Positions 8,683-19,637 are shown, counted from the first letter of the stretch. The stretch is 64,000 nt of DNA from Allopusillimonas ginsengisoli (GCA_005239165.1 RAPG01000010.1:169123-233122); one strand, 5' to 3'. Numbers and translations: made by a program. The notes: a model not told the origin generated them from the letters alone.

Positions 8683-10743
8683 TTAAGTGCTGAGGCGCTT
8701 GAACGCCTCTTTAAAGCGGTCGAACTCGTGGTTGAAGTCAAGGGTTCGACGCTGTGATGTCATGGCTGCCAGCATCTCTGTGCCTCGGCCTTTCGGTTTA
8801 ATCCAGACCCAGATGCGACGGTCGCGGATATAAAACATGGAAAACACGCCGATGATCAGGAACAGACTGCCCAGGTATACGGTATTTTTACCAGGCGTAC
8901 GTGCTACCTGAAAGACACTGGCTTCGACCTGATCAAAGGTTTTAAGCGACAAGAATACGGGTGCAGGGTAATCAGGCAAATTAGCCAGACCCAGCAAAGC
9001 CATTTGTACCCATGCCTCGGCCTCCTGACCTGCCTGAGCGCTGTGCTGGATAGCGGGCCGGCCGGTCTGTTCACGCATGATGTCACGCAGTTCGGTAAGA
9101 GTGAGCTGTATCATGGGCACCGCAAACCCAAGCACCTGCTCACGCTGGCTCTCGGGCACTTCTTTAATAATACCGTCAAAACCCGACCTGTAGAAGGTTT
9201 CCAGCGCTCCCTGTGCGGCTTTTTCAAGCAAGGGCTGCTGTATGCCAGTGCTGGCATTTTTCTGCGCAAAGCGCACAGCGGCCTGATGCACCATGACTGG
9301 TACATCCATGGCGGCGCGCAAGTCCATGAATTCTTTCACTGAACCGTCGGCATCGGCCGGAATGCGTACGTAGCGCCAGGGCTGCCCTTCGTTTTCGCGC
9401 ACACCCGCCAGAAACACGCTGCTGCCGTCCAGTACGACTGGCAGCATGTAATTGGTGAACTCATGCGACTGGCCATCGCTGCCGGTAATACGATATTGAA
9501 CGCTGGGGCCCACGTTTTGCAGATGTTCGTTCTTGGCTCCTCCCGCGCTACCTGTTACCGCCGCCACGTGCTCAAGTATGGCTTTGGGCTGCGGCACGCC
9601 GTCCCCGCTGAGATCTTCGACGTTAATGACGCGCAAGCCCGTAAACTTCACATTCAGTGGCATCTTGCTGGCGTCGCTGTTTACCGTGATCGCGGCGTCT
9701 TCGCCAACCACGCCATTGACCTCGAAAGGCTCGCTGCGTGCTCCAACCAGCGGATAGCCAGTAAGCATCAATTTGCTGCCGCCATCATCAAAGCTGGACT
9801 GGTAAACCGTAACGCCTTTGTACCTGAGAGGTTCGTTAACCTCAATGGTTTGTTTAAATGATTTGCCGGTGTCAGGGTCGGTGACCTCCACCATGCTTTT
9901 GAAGCTGCTGGGCATACCCGTCGAATAGTAATCAACGACGAATTTCTCGAGCTTTAGCGAGAATGGCAAGGGCTGGACCAGTACGCCATTGTCAACCGCC
10001 ACGATGCCGGTCGCGGTGGTGGCACCCTCTGGCACCAGCATGTTGGCACGAAAGCTTGGGTTTGCAGCAGACAGGCGGCCAGCTTCAGGCACCTGTGAAA
10101 TCAGCATATTTTCGGTAATCGGTGTCTTGCCACCCAGCCACATCTGCAAGCGTACGGGCAGCTCGCTGTCGAGCAAGCCGCCCAGACAGATAATAACAAT
10201 GGCAGCATGGGCAAAGATATAGCCCAGCCGATTGGCACCGCCTTTTTTCGCGGCCAGCATGACCCCTGCTTCATCTTGCCTGACTCTGAAGCGATAACCG
10301 TTGTTCTTGAGCCAGCCCTCTATGCGAGCCCGGCTTTCAGCCGGTGGGACGTCAGTAACGGTTTCAACCCGATGATGAAATGATTTGAGGCTGCTGGCGC
10401 GCACATACTCACGAAAAGACTGCGCATCGCGAAGAAATTTGGGTGAATTGCGCAGCAGACAGATGGTGGTGGACACCACCAGAAATGCCATGATCAGCAA
10501 AAACCACCAGCTGTTGTAGATCTGCCAGATGGAAAACTTGTCGAAAACCTCAAACCAGAACGGGCCAAAACGATCGATGTACGTATTGGCAGGCTGGTTT
10601 TGTTCAAGTACGGTGCCGATAATGCTGGCGACACAGATAAACATCAGCAGACTGACGGCAAACCGCATTGACCCCAGCAGATCAATGAGGTCTGCTGGCA
10701 GTCTGCGTGCGGAAGTAGATTTGTTCACAGGGCCTTGCTTCAT
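8683..10743 (-). CDS. resB: Cytochrome c biogenesis protein ResB
   Basis: This 686-residue protein has the ResB pattern: three hydrophobic helices near the N-terminus (including FAVSLLMFICVASIIGTVLEQ and WFLLIMAFLVVSTTICLL), a fourth about residue 170 (FAHAAIVIICLGGLLDSELP), a large extracytoplasmic domain, and a last helix near residue 625 (YLGSLFLIIGVFSMFYI). ResB works with the CcsB/ResC protein encoded 13 bases downstream in covalent heme attachment. The conserved segment GVTVYQSSFDDGGSKL is visible. Upstream lies about 200 bp without a gene, followed by the cytochrome c4 gene on the same strand, which is a plausible substrate of this machinery. Confidence 0.92.
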   Translation of the reverse strand: MKQGPVNKSTSARRLPADLIDLLGSMRFAVSLLMFICVASIIGTVLEQNQPANTYIDRFGPFWFEVFDKFSIWQIYNSWWFLLIMAFLVVSTTICLLRNSPKFLRDAQSFREYVRASSLKSFHHRVETVTDVPPAESRARIEGWLKNNGYRFRVRQDEAGVMLAAKKGGANRLGYIFAHAAIVIICLGGLLDSELPVRLQMWLGGKTPITENMLISQVPEAGRLSAANPSFRANMLVPEGATTATGIVAVDNGVLVQPLPFSLKLEKFVVDYYSTGMPSSFKSMVEVTDPDTGKSFKQTIEVNEPLRYKGVTVYQSSFDDGGSKLMLTGYPLVGARSEPFEVNGVVGEDAAITVNSDASKMPLNVKFTGLRVINVEDLSGDGVPQPKAILEHVAAVTGSAGGAKNEHLQNVGPSVQYRITGSDGQSHEFTNYMLPVVLDGSSVFLAGVRENEGQPWRYVRIPADADGSVKEFMDLRAAMDVPVMVHQAAVRFAQKNASTGIQQPLLEKAAQGALETFYRSGFDGIIKEVPESQREQVLGFAVPMIQLTLTELRDIMREQTGRPAIQHSAQAGQEAEAWVQMALLGLANLPDYPAPVFLSLKTFDQVEASVFQVARTPGKNTVYLGSLFLIIGVFSMFYIRDRRIWVWIKPKGRGTEMLAAMTSQRRTLDFNHEFDRFKEAFKRLST

Positions 10744-10946
10744 AAAAAGGGAGATGCCACCATCATCGCCTCCCTATTCTAAACGTATTGTCGCAGGCTG
10801 CAGGCGCGCGGTGTATGCGCGTGAGAGGCCAGCGGCCCGGTGGCCGAAACCTCTCTGCCACTATGCCGTGGGGGCCGTTGGCTTCGGCAAACGACTGCCT
10901 CGCTTAGCCTCAGCCCGCAGGACGAGGCTAACGCCCAGGCATTTGG

Positions 10947-11648
10947 TCAACGCAAACCGGCAGCGTAGTCGGCTACGGCGGCAATATCACCGTCAGACAT
11001 GCGATCGGCAATTTCTTGCATGATTACGTTATTGCCGCGATCACCGCTACGGAACAGCTTGAGCTGTTCAGCAATGTAAGCGGGGTGCTGGCCGGACAGG
11101 CGTGGATAGCTGCCCGGTATGCCGGCCCCGTTTGGCGAGTGACAGCCGGCACAGGCGGGCACATGGCGCTCGGGCAGGCCACCTCGCCAGATATGCTGAC
11201 CGCGCTCCATGGTGCCCTCATTGCTGGCTGTGCCGGCAGTTTTGGGATCAAGCGCCTGCTGTGCCAGGTATAAGGCGATGTTTTGCCGATCTTCTTCGGT
11301 AAGAGCCGAAGCAAAAGCCGTCATGACTGACGGCGCACCATCGGGCCCCTTGCGCTTGGGTTCCTTGCCCTCGCCCTGCGGGGCAAAGTCAACCAGCTGC
11401 TTGGCCAGGTACTCGTGCGGCTGATGCGACAGATTTGGATTGATGGGGATGGTGCTGTTGCCAGCCGCCCCGTGGCAACTGGCACAGGCCAGCACGCCGC
11501 GGGCCATATCCCCGTTGGCATACAGTTGCTCGCCCTTGGCTGCGTCTGGCTTAGCCACCGCGATATCTGCCGCATAGGCAAGTGAGGCTACGGAAGAGCC
11601 AAGCGCCAATACGCCGGCAACTACGAAACTGGAAAGCATGCGCTTCAT
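10947..11648 (-). CDS. Diheme cytochrome c4-type protein
   Basis: This 233-residue periplasmic protein has a signal peptide (about residues 1-27, ending AYA) and two class I cytochrome c domains, each with a heme motif: CASCH near residue 55 and CAGCH near residue 166. The N-terminal domain contains the distal segment PSVMTAFASALTEEDRQNIALYLA, and the C-terminal one NNVIMQEIADRMSDGDIAAVADY, with Met residues as likely axial ligands. Length and duplicated fold match cytochrome c4, which passes electrons from the bc1 complex to terminal oxidases. It is divergent from engB. A minus-strand TATAAT (11761-11766) could be its -10 box, but no good -35 is visible. Confidence 0.88.
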   Translation of the reverse strand: MKRMLSSFVVAGVLALGSSVASLAYAADIAVAKPDAAKGEQLYANGDMARGVLACASCHGAAGNSTIPINPNLSHQPHEYLAKQLVDFAPQGEGKEPKRKGPDGAPSVMTAFASALTEEDRQNIALYLAQQALDPKTAGTASNEGTMERGQHIWRGGLPERHVPACAGCHSPNGAGIPGSYPRLSGQHPAYIAEQLKLFRSGDRGNNVIMQEIADRMSDGDIAAVADYAAGLR

Positions 11649-11801
11649 GAGGACCTCGACGATCGATGTTCGATCAGGGTGTCATAGACACCACTATAAC
11701 AACGCCATTTGCACTTAAAATCAGGCATAGGGAAAATGACGCTACTGTTTCAAACCTGCGATTATACAATAGCGGTTGAATGAATAACTCAGGTACCTCC
11801 A

Positions 11802-12425
11802 GTGTCCATACTGCACCGCGCTTCCTTTACCGTTTCGGCGGCCCTTCTCGACCAGCTTCCGCCCCCCACCACGGCAGAGGTTTGCTTCGTCGGTCGATCC
11901 AATTCCGGCAAGTCTTCCGCCATCAATGTGCTGACCAATCAGCGCAGGCTGGCGTTCTCCAGCAAAACACCGGGGCGCACACGCCTCATCAATCTGTTCG
12001 GCATCCCTGACCCTATCGAACCCGGCGCACACCTGGGCTTTCTGGTTGACCTTCCCGGGTATGGTTATGCCTCGGTGGCCCGCCACGAAAAAGAAGAGTG
12101 GGCAGATACCCTGGGAGGCTACCTGCGCACCCGCACGTCTCTGGCAGGTGTGGTTATGCTTATCGACATACGCCGCGGGGTTACCGATCTCGACAAACGC
12201 ATGGCCGACTGGATTGCGCCCACCGGCATACCTGTCCTGGCCTTGCTCACCAAGGCCGACAAACTGCCTTATGGGCAAAGGCTAAAAGCGGTTGCTAACG
12301 TCAAAAAAGAGCTTGCCGAGATCGGCGCTCTCAATGCCATGCCGTTTTCAGCCACAGAGCGTATCGGCCTTGACACAGCCACCGCCCAGATCGAAAACTG
12401 GATTTCTCCCAAGGTCGTACCTTGA
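11802..12425 (+). CDS. engB: Ribosome biogenesis GTPase EngB (YihA/YsxC)
   Basis: This 207-residue TRAFAC-class GTPase has a P-loop (G1) GRSNSGKSS, the G2 TPGRT, the G3 DLPGYG, the G4 TKAD and the G5-like FSA. It is an essential factor in late assembly of the 50S subunit. The start is GTG at 11802 (GTG TCC ATA); there is no upstream in-frame ATG and the ribosome binding site is weak. It is divergent from the cytochrome c4 gene and is followed after 46 bases by hemB on the same strand. Confidence 0.93.
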   Translation: MSILHRASFTVSAALLDQLPPPTTAEVCFVGRSNSGKSSAINVLTNQRRLAFSSKTPGRTRLINLFGIPDPIEPGAHLGFLVDLPGYGYASVARHEKEEWADTLGGYLRTRTSLAGVVMLIDIRRGVTDLDKRMADWIAPTGIPVLALLTKADKLPYGQRLKAVANVKKELAEIGALNAMPFSATERIGLDTATAQIENWISPKVVP

Positions 12426-12444
12426 TGTTCTCCTCGCCCCATAA

Positions 12445-13488
<1,044 letters not shown>

Positions 13489-13498
13489 CGTCAAACAC

Positions 13499-13530
13499 GG
13501 GGCGCGGCACCTGCAAACGGTGCCCGCCCC
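13499..13530. terminator. GC-rich hairpin between convergent hemB and dsbD
   Basis: GGGGCG(C)GGCACC at 13499-13511 pairs with GGTGCCCGCCCC at 13519-13530, a 12 bp stem with one bulged base and a 7-base loop. It lies in the 65 bp gap between the convergent genes and could end both transcripts. Neither side has a run of T, so termination is less certain. Confidence 0.45.
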
Positions 13531-13553
13531 TGCTGCCAGCCTCTGCTTTGCCT

Positions 13554-15578
13554 CTATTGACCCAACACGCGGCCCAGTACGGCGCCAAACTTCTCGGCGT
13601 TCAAAAACCCGACAACGCGGGCGTTGTCCAGTTCGTTACCCTGCTGATCAAAAAAGATAATGCCGGGGGGGCCGAACAGCCTGAAACGTTTAAGCAGTGC
13701 ACGGTCTTGTGGCGTATTAGCGGTAACATCGGCCTGCACCAGAATCATGCGTGACATTTGCTGCGCGACAGCGGGGTCACTAAAGGTAAAACGCTCCATC
13801 TCTATGCACGAAACACACCAGTCGGCATAAAAGTCGAGCATGACCGGGCGATCGGCCGTGGCCAGCAATTGATCGAGCTCTTCACCAGAGCCTACCCGCA
13901 CGAAACGCGTCGGGCTGCCAGCCAGTTGACCCGATGCTGCGAGGCCTGCGCCGCTTCCTGTGGTTAGCACTGTCAGCGGTCGCAGCATATCGCGACTGCC
14001 AGCCGCCAGCCCGACCAGCATAATAAGTGCCCAGGCGGCCAGAACCAGGCCTAACGTCTTGCGTAAGCCTGCCCCTATGCCAGGGCCACTGGCCCTATTA
14101 ATGGCCTCGAACGCGCCCAGCATGACAGCGCCCCAAAGCGCCAGCAACACCCAGCCAATAATGCTCAGCCATGCCGGCACAACCGGATTAATCATCCACC
14201 AGGCAGTGGCGAGCAATAAGATGCCGAAAGCGTACTTAATGCCTTGCATCCACGGGCCTGCCTTGGGCAGCAATACGCCTGATGACGCGCCCACCGCCAA
14301 CAGCAGCAGGCCCTGGCCCCAGGCCAGCGCAAACAGCGCCGTACCACCCAGCACCACATCGCCAGTCTGCGAAATAAACAACAGCACACCGGCCAGCGGC
14401 GCCGCGACACACGGACCAACAATGAGCGCTGACAGCATGCCCATAACAAACACGCCACCGTAATGCCCGCCAGGTATCCTGGAAAGGCGCTGATTCAACG
14501 CAGACTGCATACCGGTGGGTGCCTGCAGGGTGTATACGTCAAACATCGCCAGCGCCAGCGCAGCCAGCAAGAAAGCGAAGATGCCGAGTACCCAGGGTGT
14601 CTGGAGCCAACCGGCGAGGCTAGCTCCGACCAGACCAGCCGCAATGCCCAAGGCGGTATAAACCAGCGACATGCCAAGCACAAAGGCAGCCGCCAGTGCC
14701 AGGCCGCGCTTGCGGGTGAGTCGTGTCGTCGTGCCTGCAGACGCCGTTGCACCCGACTGGCCCGATTCGGCCTCTGCACCAGATCTGCCCACCAGAATTG
14801 CCAACAAAATGGGCACCATGGGCAACACACACGGCGTGAACGACAGCAACAGGCCGAGCAGCAGCGACAGCCCTACGATCTCGAGCAACCCTGCCTGCGA
14901 CAGATACGCCGCGAAGCCCGTGTCACCCAGGTTCAGCGCGCTGGCAGCCTGAGTGCCTGAAGCAGCTGATGCCACACCCTGGCTGGCACCCACGTTCGCC
15001 CCCTTGCGCACGCCGCCTGATCCGCCCGCCTGAGGCGCCGGGTCGGGTACACGGTCGACCACGCCCTGCCCACTTGCTGCGTAACCGCCGTCGACCGGTG
15101 AGAGCGTGATCTCCCGTGTATCGGGCGGATAGCAAAGCCCCGCATCCGCGCAGCCCTGTCCGGTTATGGACACCTTGAACGGCTGCGCAGCACCGGCCTG
15201 CAGAGGCAGGCGTATGGTGATCTGGTCGTGATAGACCTCCATGTTCTCATCGAAGGTCGGGTCATACTTGACCAGCCCCTGTGGGAAAACCGGTTTGCCC
15301 AGCACCGATGCATCGGTCGCGTCATCGACAGCAAACTCGAAACGGGAACGATACATGTAGTACTCAGGAGCAATCTCGAAATGCACCCAGAGTTCGTCGG
15401 GCTTTTGCGTGGCCGCAGAAAAGACAAAGGCTTGTTCTGGGTCGAGAAACTCTTGCTCGGCCACGGCAGACTGAAACGCCATCAGCGACATCAAAACGAT
15501 GAAAAAGGTCGCTAGGCACGCCCGCAGACTTGCACGCCGGCCATGGGCCGTGTTGTCTGACTGCGCGAAATACAACAT
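13554..15578 (-). CDS. dsbD: Thiol:disulfide interchange protein DsbD
   Basis: This ~674-residue inner-membrane reductase passes electrons from cytosolic thioredoxin to periplasmic DsbC/DsbG and the cytochrome c maturation pathway. There is a signal peptide (about residues 1-41, ending AVA), then the periplasmic alpha domain with the Cys pair CADAGLCYPP, and eight or so membrane helices with Cys residues in FTPCVLPMVPI and VGPCVAAPLAG. A C-terminal thioredoxin-like gamma domain carries WCVSC. All six redox cysteines are present. ATG 15578 has AAGGAAG upstream and is preferred over the GTG at 15596. cutA lies 26 bases upstream on the same strand, the dsbD-cutA pairing known from other Proteobacteria. 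Confidence 0.95.
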   Translation of the reverse strand: MLYFAQSDNTAHGRRASLRACLATFFIVLMSLMAFQSAVAEQEFLDPEQAFVFSAATQKPDELWVHFEIAPEYYMYRSRFEFAVDDATDASVLGKPVFPQGLVKYDPTFDENMEVYHDQITIRLPLQAGAAQPFKVSITGQGCADAGLCYPPDTREITLSPVDGGYAASGQGVVDRVPDPAPQAGGSGGVRKGANVGASQGVASAASGTQAASALNLGDTGFAAYLSQAGLLEIVGLSLLLGLLLSFTPCVLPMVPILLAILVGRSGAEAESGQSGATASAGTTTRLTRKRGLALAAAFVLGMSLVYTALGIAAGLVGASLAGWLQTPWVLGIFAFLLAALALAMFDVYTLQAPTGMQSALNQRLSRIPGGHYGGVFVMGMLSALIVGPCVAAPLAGVLLFISQTGDVVLGGTALFALAWGQGLLLLAVGASSGVLLPKAGPWMQGIKYAFGILLLATAWWMINPVVPAWLSIIGWVLLALWGAVMLGAFEAINRASGPGIGAGLRKTLGLVLAAWALIMLVGLAAGSRDMLRPLTVLTTGSGAGLAASGQLAGSPTRFVRVGSGEELDQLLATADRPVMLDFYADWCVSCIEMERFTFSDPAVAQQMSRMILVQADVTANTPQDRALLKRFRLFGPPGIIFFDQQGNELDNARVVGFLNAEKFGAVLGRVLGQ

Positions 15579-15604
15579 GTTTACTTCCTTGAACACTTAA
15601 TGAA

Positions 15605-15997
15605 TCAGCCTTGCGGCTTAACCTGCTCACGCACCCATTCAACATATTCGCGAGAGCCTCCAACCACCGGGAGTATCAATAACTCGGGAACCTCGTAGGG
15701 ATGCAACTGACGCAGCCTTTCCATGAGCGCGGGAGCCCGCTCGCTCGTGGTTTTCATGACAATGGGGATTTCTTCTGCACCCTCGAGGGTATCTTGCCAC
15801 ATGTACATGGACAGCCCGGCCCCGCCGAGGTTCACGCACGCAGCAAGATGCTCTTCAACCAGCACATGGGCAATGCGCTTTGCCAGCAAGGCGTCTGGCG
15901 CGTTGCTCAACACAATAACGATGTCTGGCTCCGTACCGGCAGAAGCTTTGGGGGGCACGCCCTCAGGCACAATGCCCACTGGATGATAGTGGCTCAT
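15605..15997 (-). CDS. cutA: Divalent cation tolerance protein CutA
   Basis: This small protein of about 131 residues belongs to the trimeric CutA1 family. Typical segments are VIVLSNAPDALLAKRIA, HVLVEEHLAACVNLG, YMWQDTLEGAEEIPIVMKT and LHPYEVPELLILPVVGGS. In Escherichia coli it is linked to copper tolerance, though its molecular role is not settled. I chose ATG 15997 because the family begins about there; an in-frame TTG at 16114 would add 39 residues unlike the family. It is immediately upstream of dsbD and probably co-transcribed with it. Confidence 0.92.
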   Translation of the reverse strand: MSHYHPVGIVPEGVPPKASAGTEPDIVIVLSNAPDALLAKRIAHVLVEEHLAACVNLGGAGLSMYMWQDTLEGAEEIPIVMKTTSERAPALMERLRQLHPYEVPELLILPVVGGSREYVEWVREQVKPQG

Positions 15998-16119
15998 TGA
16001 ATAGTCCAGAATTAAGTCAGACTGATTGTACTGTCTGTCAAAGAAGACGCCATGCTCTCTGCCACAAAGCACAAGGCAATTCACTAGACGGGCTGCGCTA
16101 ACTGGAGAGGACAATTAAT

Positions 16120-16245
16120 GTGGCCGTCGAATGCCTGGGTCGCGTTGCGCAGCTGCCGGCACTGAGCGACCCCAGTTATCAGTCTACTAAAGGCAGCGGA
16201 CTGCGCTCCAAGCAGCTGTTTCAATCAAACCAGCTCTGGAGTTAG
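16120..16245 (+). CDS. Possible small ORF of unknown function (41 codons, GTG start)
   Basis: A GTG-started frame of 41 codons has GGAGAGG nine bases upstream, and codon choice resembles neighbouring genes. An in-frame TAA lies just upstream, so it is not the end of a longer visible frame. It contains no recognisable domain and no obvious membrane segment. It occupies the otherwise empty 400 bp between cutA (divergent) and the rplQ terminator. An overlapping ATG at 16118 gives only a 17-codon frame. I do not recognise it, and it may not be translated. Confidence 0.25.
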   Translation: MAVECLGRVAQLPALSDPSYQSTKGSGLRSKQLFQSNQLWS

Positions 16246-16306
16246 CCTGTGTCGAAGCGATCTGATCGACCGCGTAACCCTACTTCTCGAGGTATATGGA
16301 ATGGGG

Positions 16307-16377
16307 GCCCACAAATAGACTACGCCCCACAAACCGGAAAGACCGGATTGTGGGGCGCAGTTTACAGATATGTGGGC
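16307..16377 (-). terminator. Large stem-loop after rplQ, putative end of the alpha operon
   Basis: An inner inverted repeat (16323-16337 with 16343-16357) forms 14 of 15 base pairs around the loop AAAGA. Outer arms GCCCACA (16307-16313) and TGTGGGC (16371-16377) can extend it to a two-tier structure. It begins 19 bases after the rplQ stop on the minus strand, as expected for the operon terminator. Only a short T-rich stretch follows, so termination efficiency is uncertain. Confidence 0.6.
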
Positions 16378-16395
16378 TTTAAGAACGCCGCACGC

Positions 16396-16779
16396 TTACT
16401 CGTCGTTTTCTTCTTCGACTTCGGGGCGGTCGACCAGTTCCATGTAGGCCATGGGGGCGTTGTCACCCTGACGGAAACCCATTTTAAGAACACGGGTGTA
16501 ACCACCGTTGCGCTCTTGGTAGCGGGGGCCGATTACGTTGAAGAGCTTGGTGACAGCATCACGATCGCGCAAACGGGCAAATGCCAGGCGGCGGTTGGCC
16601 AGCGTGGGCTCTTTGCCGAGCGTGATCAGGGGCTCAATCACACGGCGCATTTCTTTTGCCTTGGGCAATGTGGTTTTGATAGCTTCGTGGGTAATCAACG
16701 ACACAGCCATGTTACGGAACATGGCAAGACGATGACTGCTGGTGCGATTTAGTTTACGCAGACCGCTACGATGACGCAT
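16396..16779 (-). CDS. rplQ: 50S ribosomal protein L17
   Basis: This 127-residue large-subunit protein sits near the polypeptide exit tunnel. The family opening [17 protein letters not shown] and the segment [21 protein letters not shown] fix the reading. I place the start at ATG 16779; the longer frame from 16812 adds 11 unrelated residues. The C-terminus is acidic (EVEEENDE). It is the last gene of the alpha operon, 171 bases after rpoA, with an intercistronic hairpin at 16903-16932 between them. Confidence 0.96.
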   Translation of the reverse strand: MRHRSGLRKLNRTSSHRLAMFRNMAVSLITHEAIKTTLPKAKEMRRVIEPLITLGKEPTLANRRLAFARLRDRDAVTKLFNVIGPRYQERNGGYTRVLKMGFRQGDNAPMAYMELVDRPEVEEENDE

Positions 16780-16902
16780 GATGTTTTCCTTGAATCTTGA
16801 TGGCGGGGACACCGCCTGTTAACCAGCTCTTCTATCAGCTACGCTGCGGGCCGGGTGGGGCAAAAGTTTACCACGAAATGTGGGAAGGCAGATCTGGAGC
16901 TT

Positions 16903-16932
16903 CAGGCAACCCGGCGCAATGCCGGATGCCTG
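16903..16932. repeat. Intercistronic hairpin between rpoA and rplQ
   Basis: CAGGCA (16903-16908) plus CCGGC (16911-16915) pair with GCCGG (16921-16925) plus TGCCTG (16927-16932) around the loop GCAAT. The 171-base rpoA-rplQ gap is long for this operon, and the hairpin could affect message processing or partial termination. No T run follows on either strand. Confidence 0.45.
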
Positions 16933-16950
16933 AGGGTTACAGCGTAATAC

Positions 16951-17940
16951 TTACGGACGCTCAAGGCCCAGTGGGGGCCAGTTTTCGAGCTTCATGCCCA
17001 GCGTGAGGCCACGCGCGGCCAATACTTCTTTGATCTCGTTGAGCGACTTGCGACCCAGGTTAGGGGTTTTGAGCAATTCATTCTCGGTGCGTTGAATAAG
17101 ATCACCGATGTAGTAGATGTTTTCGGCCTTGAGGCAATTGGCCGAGCGCACGGTAAGCTCAAGATCGTCAACGGGACGCAGCAACACAGGATCAATCTGG
17201 GGAGCACCACGAGCCGGAGCGGTGTCATAGGCATCGCCAGCGCCTTCGAGGGCGGCGAATACCGAGATCTGGTCCATGAGTATGCGTGCCGATTGGCGCA
17301 CAGCTTCTTCTGGAGAGATAACGCCGTTGGTTTCGATATCGAGTACCAGCTTGTCGAGGTCAGTACGCTGCTCAACACGGGCGCTTTCTACAGAATAGCT
17401 TACGCGACGAACCGGGCTGTATGACGCGTCAAGCACAATGCGGCCAATGGTATGAGTGCGATCATCTGAAAGCGCACGCACGTTACCAGGTACATAACCA
17501 CGACCCTGCTCAACCTTGATCTGCATTTCAAGCTTACCGGCATCGGTCAGCGTAGCGATGTGATGATCAGGATTGATGATTTCGACGTCGTGCGGCAGTT
17601 CAATATCGGCAGCAGTAACCACGCCGGCACCCTGCTTGCGCAGGATCAGCGTAACTTCTTCGCGATTGTGCAGCTTGAAGACCACGCCCTTAAGATTGAG
17701 CAAAACGTCAACCACGTCTTCGCGTACACCAGCAACCGTGGAGTACTCGTGCACAACGCCTGTCATCTGAACTTCGGTAGGCGCATAGCCCGTCATCGAG
17801 GACAGAAGGATGCGGCGCAGCGCGTTACCCAGCGTATGACCGTAGCCGCGCTCGAATGGCTCCATCACGATTTTGGCGTGATTCTTGCCAACAGGCTCAA
17901 CTTCAATGGAGCGGGGCTTCAAAAAACCTTGTGACGACAT
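16951..17940 (-). CDS. rpoA: DNA-directed RNA polymerase subunit alpha
   Basis: This 329-residue subunit nucleates RNA polymerase assembly and contacts activators and UP elements. The N-terminal assembly domain shows [19 protein letters not shown] and [13 protein letters not shown]. After an acidic, Ala-rich linker (about residues 235-250), the C-terminal DNA-binding domain contains [16 protein letters not shown] and [19 protein letters not shown], including the Arg and Asn-Cys-Leu-Lys residues of the UP-element surface. It is separated from rpsD by 244 bp without a gene, where I see no clear promoter or terminator. Confidence 0.97.
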   Translation of the reverse strand: MSSQGFLKPRSIEVEPVGKNHAKIVMEPFERGYGHTLGNALRRILLSSMTGYAPTEVQMTGVVHEYSTVAGVREDVVDVLLNLKGVVFKLHNREEVTLILRKQGAGVVTAADIELPHDVEIINPDHHIATLTDAGKLEMQIKVEQGRGYVPGNVRALSDDRTHTIGRIVLDASYSPVRRVSYSVESARVEQRTDLDKLVLDIETNGVISPEEAVRQSARILMDQISVFAALEGAGDAYDTAPARGAPQIDPVLLRPVDDLELTVRSANCLKAENIYYIGDLIQRTENELLKTPNLGRKSLNEIKEVLAARGLTLGMKLENWPPLGLERP

Positions 17941-18184
17941 GAATATTCCTTTTCAATACCCTCGGCTCGTTACACCGATAAGGCTGATGGAAAACGGCTG
18001 ATGGCCTGAAAAGCCAATAGCCAGATAAACTGAATAAACGGACCGGATGGCCCTTTAAACATACAGACCCGTCAGGGCCAGCGCACCAAAATATCGGCAC
18101 GCATTGCCATGACGGGCAACCCTGCTGCCACACAAACGGCGGACGCCTCTGGCACAAGCCTGAAGCGCCTCGCAGAAAGCATGA

Positions 18185-18808
18185 TTAACGCGAGTAAAGC
18201 TCGACAACCATTGACTCGTTGACGTCGCGAGCGACATCAGCGCGGTCTGGAACCTGCTTGAACGTACCGGTAAGTTTGTCTGTGTCGACTTCAACCCACT
18301 GTGGCAAGCCCTGGCCAGTTGCAAGGTCAAGCGCTTCGCGGATGCGAGGCTGTGCCTTGGCTTTTTCGCGAATAGAAACCACATCGCCTGCCTTGACAAG
18401 CATGGAAGCGATGTCTGCAGTATGACCGTTGATTTCGACGGCGCGGTGGTTTACCAGCTGACGTGCTTCAGCGCGCGTGGAGCCAAAGCCCATGCGATAC
18501 ACGACGTTGTCAAGACGCGACTCGAGCAATTGAATCAGGGTCTCGCCGGTATTGCCACGACGACGCTCAGCTTCAAAAAAGTATTTGCGAAACTGTTTTT
18601 CGAGAACGCCGTACATGCGCTTGAGCTTTTGCTTTTCACGCAGCTGCAGACCGTAGTCGGAAGTGCGGGCGCCAGAAGTGCGGCCATGCTGACCAGGCTT
18701 AGACTCGAGTTTGCACTTCGAGTCTAGCGACCGGCGCGAGCTCTTCAAGAACAGATCAGTACCCTCGCGACGCGAGAGCTTGCATTTAGGTCCAATATAA
18801 CGTGCCAA
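18185..18808 (-). CDS. rpsD: 30S ribosomal protein S4
   Basis: This 207-residue protein binds 16S rRNA early in assembly and in Escherichia coli represses the alpha operon. [16 protein letters not shown] begins the N-terminal domain; only Cys9 and Cys32 are present there, so the four-Cys zinc site of some S4 proteins is not complete. The S4 RNA-binding fold is seen at [19 protein letters not shown]. The stop is followed by a long gap before rpoA. Whether S4 still acts as operon repressor cannot be read from the sequence. Confidence 0.97.
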   Translation of the reverse strand: MARYIGPKCKLSRREGTDLFLKSSRRSLDSKCKLESKPGQHGRTSGARTSDYGLQLREKQKLKRMYGVLEKQFRKYFFEAERRRGNTGETLIQLLESRLDNVVYRMGFGSTRAEARQLVNHRAVEINGHTADIASMLVKAGDVVSIREKAKAQPRIREALDLATGQGLPQWVEVDTDKLTGTFKQVPDRADVARDVNESMVVELYSR

Positions 18809-18819
18809 GATGCTTCCCC

Positions 18820-19221
18820 TTAGATGCGACGACGCTTGGGCGGCCGGCAGCCGTTATGCGGAATCGGTGTGATGTCTGAAATGCTGGAAATTTTGATGCC
18901 CAGAGCATTCAGAGCGCGCACAGACGATTCACGGCCTGGGCCGGGACCCTTAATGCGTACTTCAAGTGTTTTAATGCCAAATTCTTGCGCCTGGCGGCCA
19001 GCTGACTCAGCGGCAACCTGTGCCGCAAACGGCGTGGATTTGCGCGAGCCTTTAAAGCCGGCGCCACCAGATGTCGCCCAGGACAGGGCATTGCCCTGAC
19101 GGTCGGTAATGGTGATGATTGTGTTATTGAAGGACGCATGGACGTGCGCAATGCCGTCCGAAACGCTCTTCTTGACTTTTTTGCGTGCGCGCGATGCGCC
19201 GCTGTTGGAAGCTTTCGCCAT
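18820..19221 (-). CDS. rpsK: 30S ribosomal protein S11
   Basis: This 133-residue platform protein of the small subunit contacts 16S rRNA near the mRNA exit. The family core reads [20 protein letters not shown] and [16 protein letters not shown], and the end [16 protein letters not shown] is typical. The N-terminal tail is lysine/arginine rich. It lies between rpsM (15 bases upstream) and rpsD (11 bases downstream), the standard alpha-operon order. Confidence 0.97.
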   Translation of the reverse strand: MAKASNSGASRARKKVKKSVSDGIAHVHASFNNTIITITDRQGNALSWATSGGAGFKGSRKSTPFAAQVAAESAGRQAQEFGIKTLEVRIKGPGPGRESSVRALNALGIKISSISDITPIPHNGCRPPKRRRI

Positions 19222-19236
19222 CTTCTAATTCCTCGA

Positions 19237-19602
19237 TTATTTCTTCAGGGAAGCAGCGGCGCGACGCGGCCCCTTGCGGGTGCGGGCGTTGGTACGGGTG
19301 CGTTGACCACGCACAGGCAGACCACGCTTATGACGCAGACCACGATAGGTTCCCAGATCGATCAAACGCTTGATCGACAGTTGTACTTCACGTCGCAAAT
19401 CGCCTTCGACTGTGAACACACCAACGTGTTCACGAATGCGCTCAAGCTCGGTGTCGGTCAGATCTTTGACTTTCTTGGACAGTTCGACGCCCGCAGCTTC
19501 GCAAATTTTGCGAGCGCGAGTGCGACCAATACCAAAAATCGCGGTCAGTCCGATTTCGGCGTGTTGATGCGGCGGAATGTTAATGCCAGCAATACGGGCC
19601 AT
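19237..19602 (-). CDS. rpsM: 30S ribosomal protein S13
   Basis: This 121-residue protein lies at the head of the small subunit and bridges to the large subunit and P-site t[22 protein letters not shown] opens it, the helix-two-turn-helix segment [14 protein letters not shown] follows, and the basic tail [15 protein letters not shown] ends it. It is the first alpha-operon gene after rpmJ, with 35 bases between. Confidence 0.97.
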   Translation of the reverse strand: MARIAGINIPPHQHAEIGLTAIFGIGRTRARKICEAAGVELSKKVKDLTDTELERIREHVGVFTVEGDLRREVQLSIKRLIDLGTYRGLRHKRGLPVRGQRTRTNARTRKGPRRAAASLKK

Positions 19603-19637
19603 GACTTTTCCTTGTTAAATCCGTTGCGTTGAGGCCA

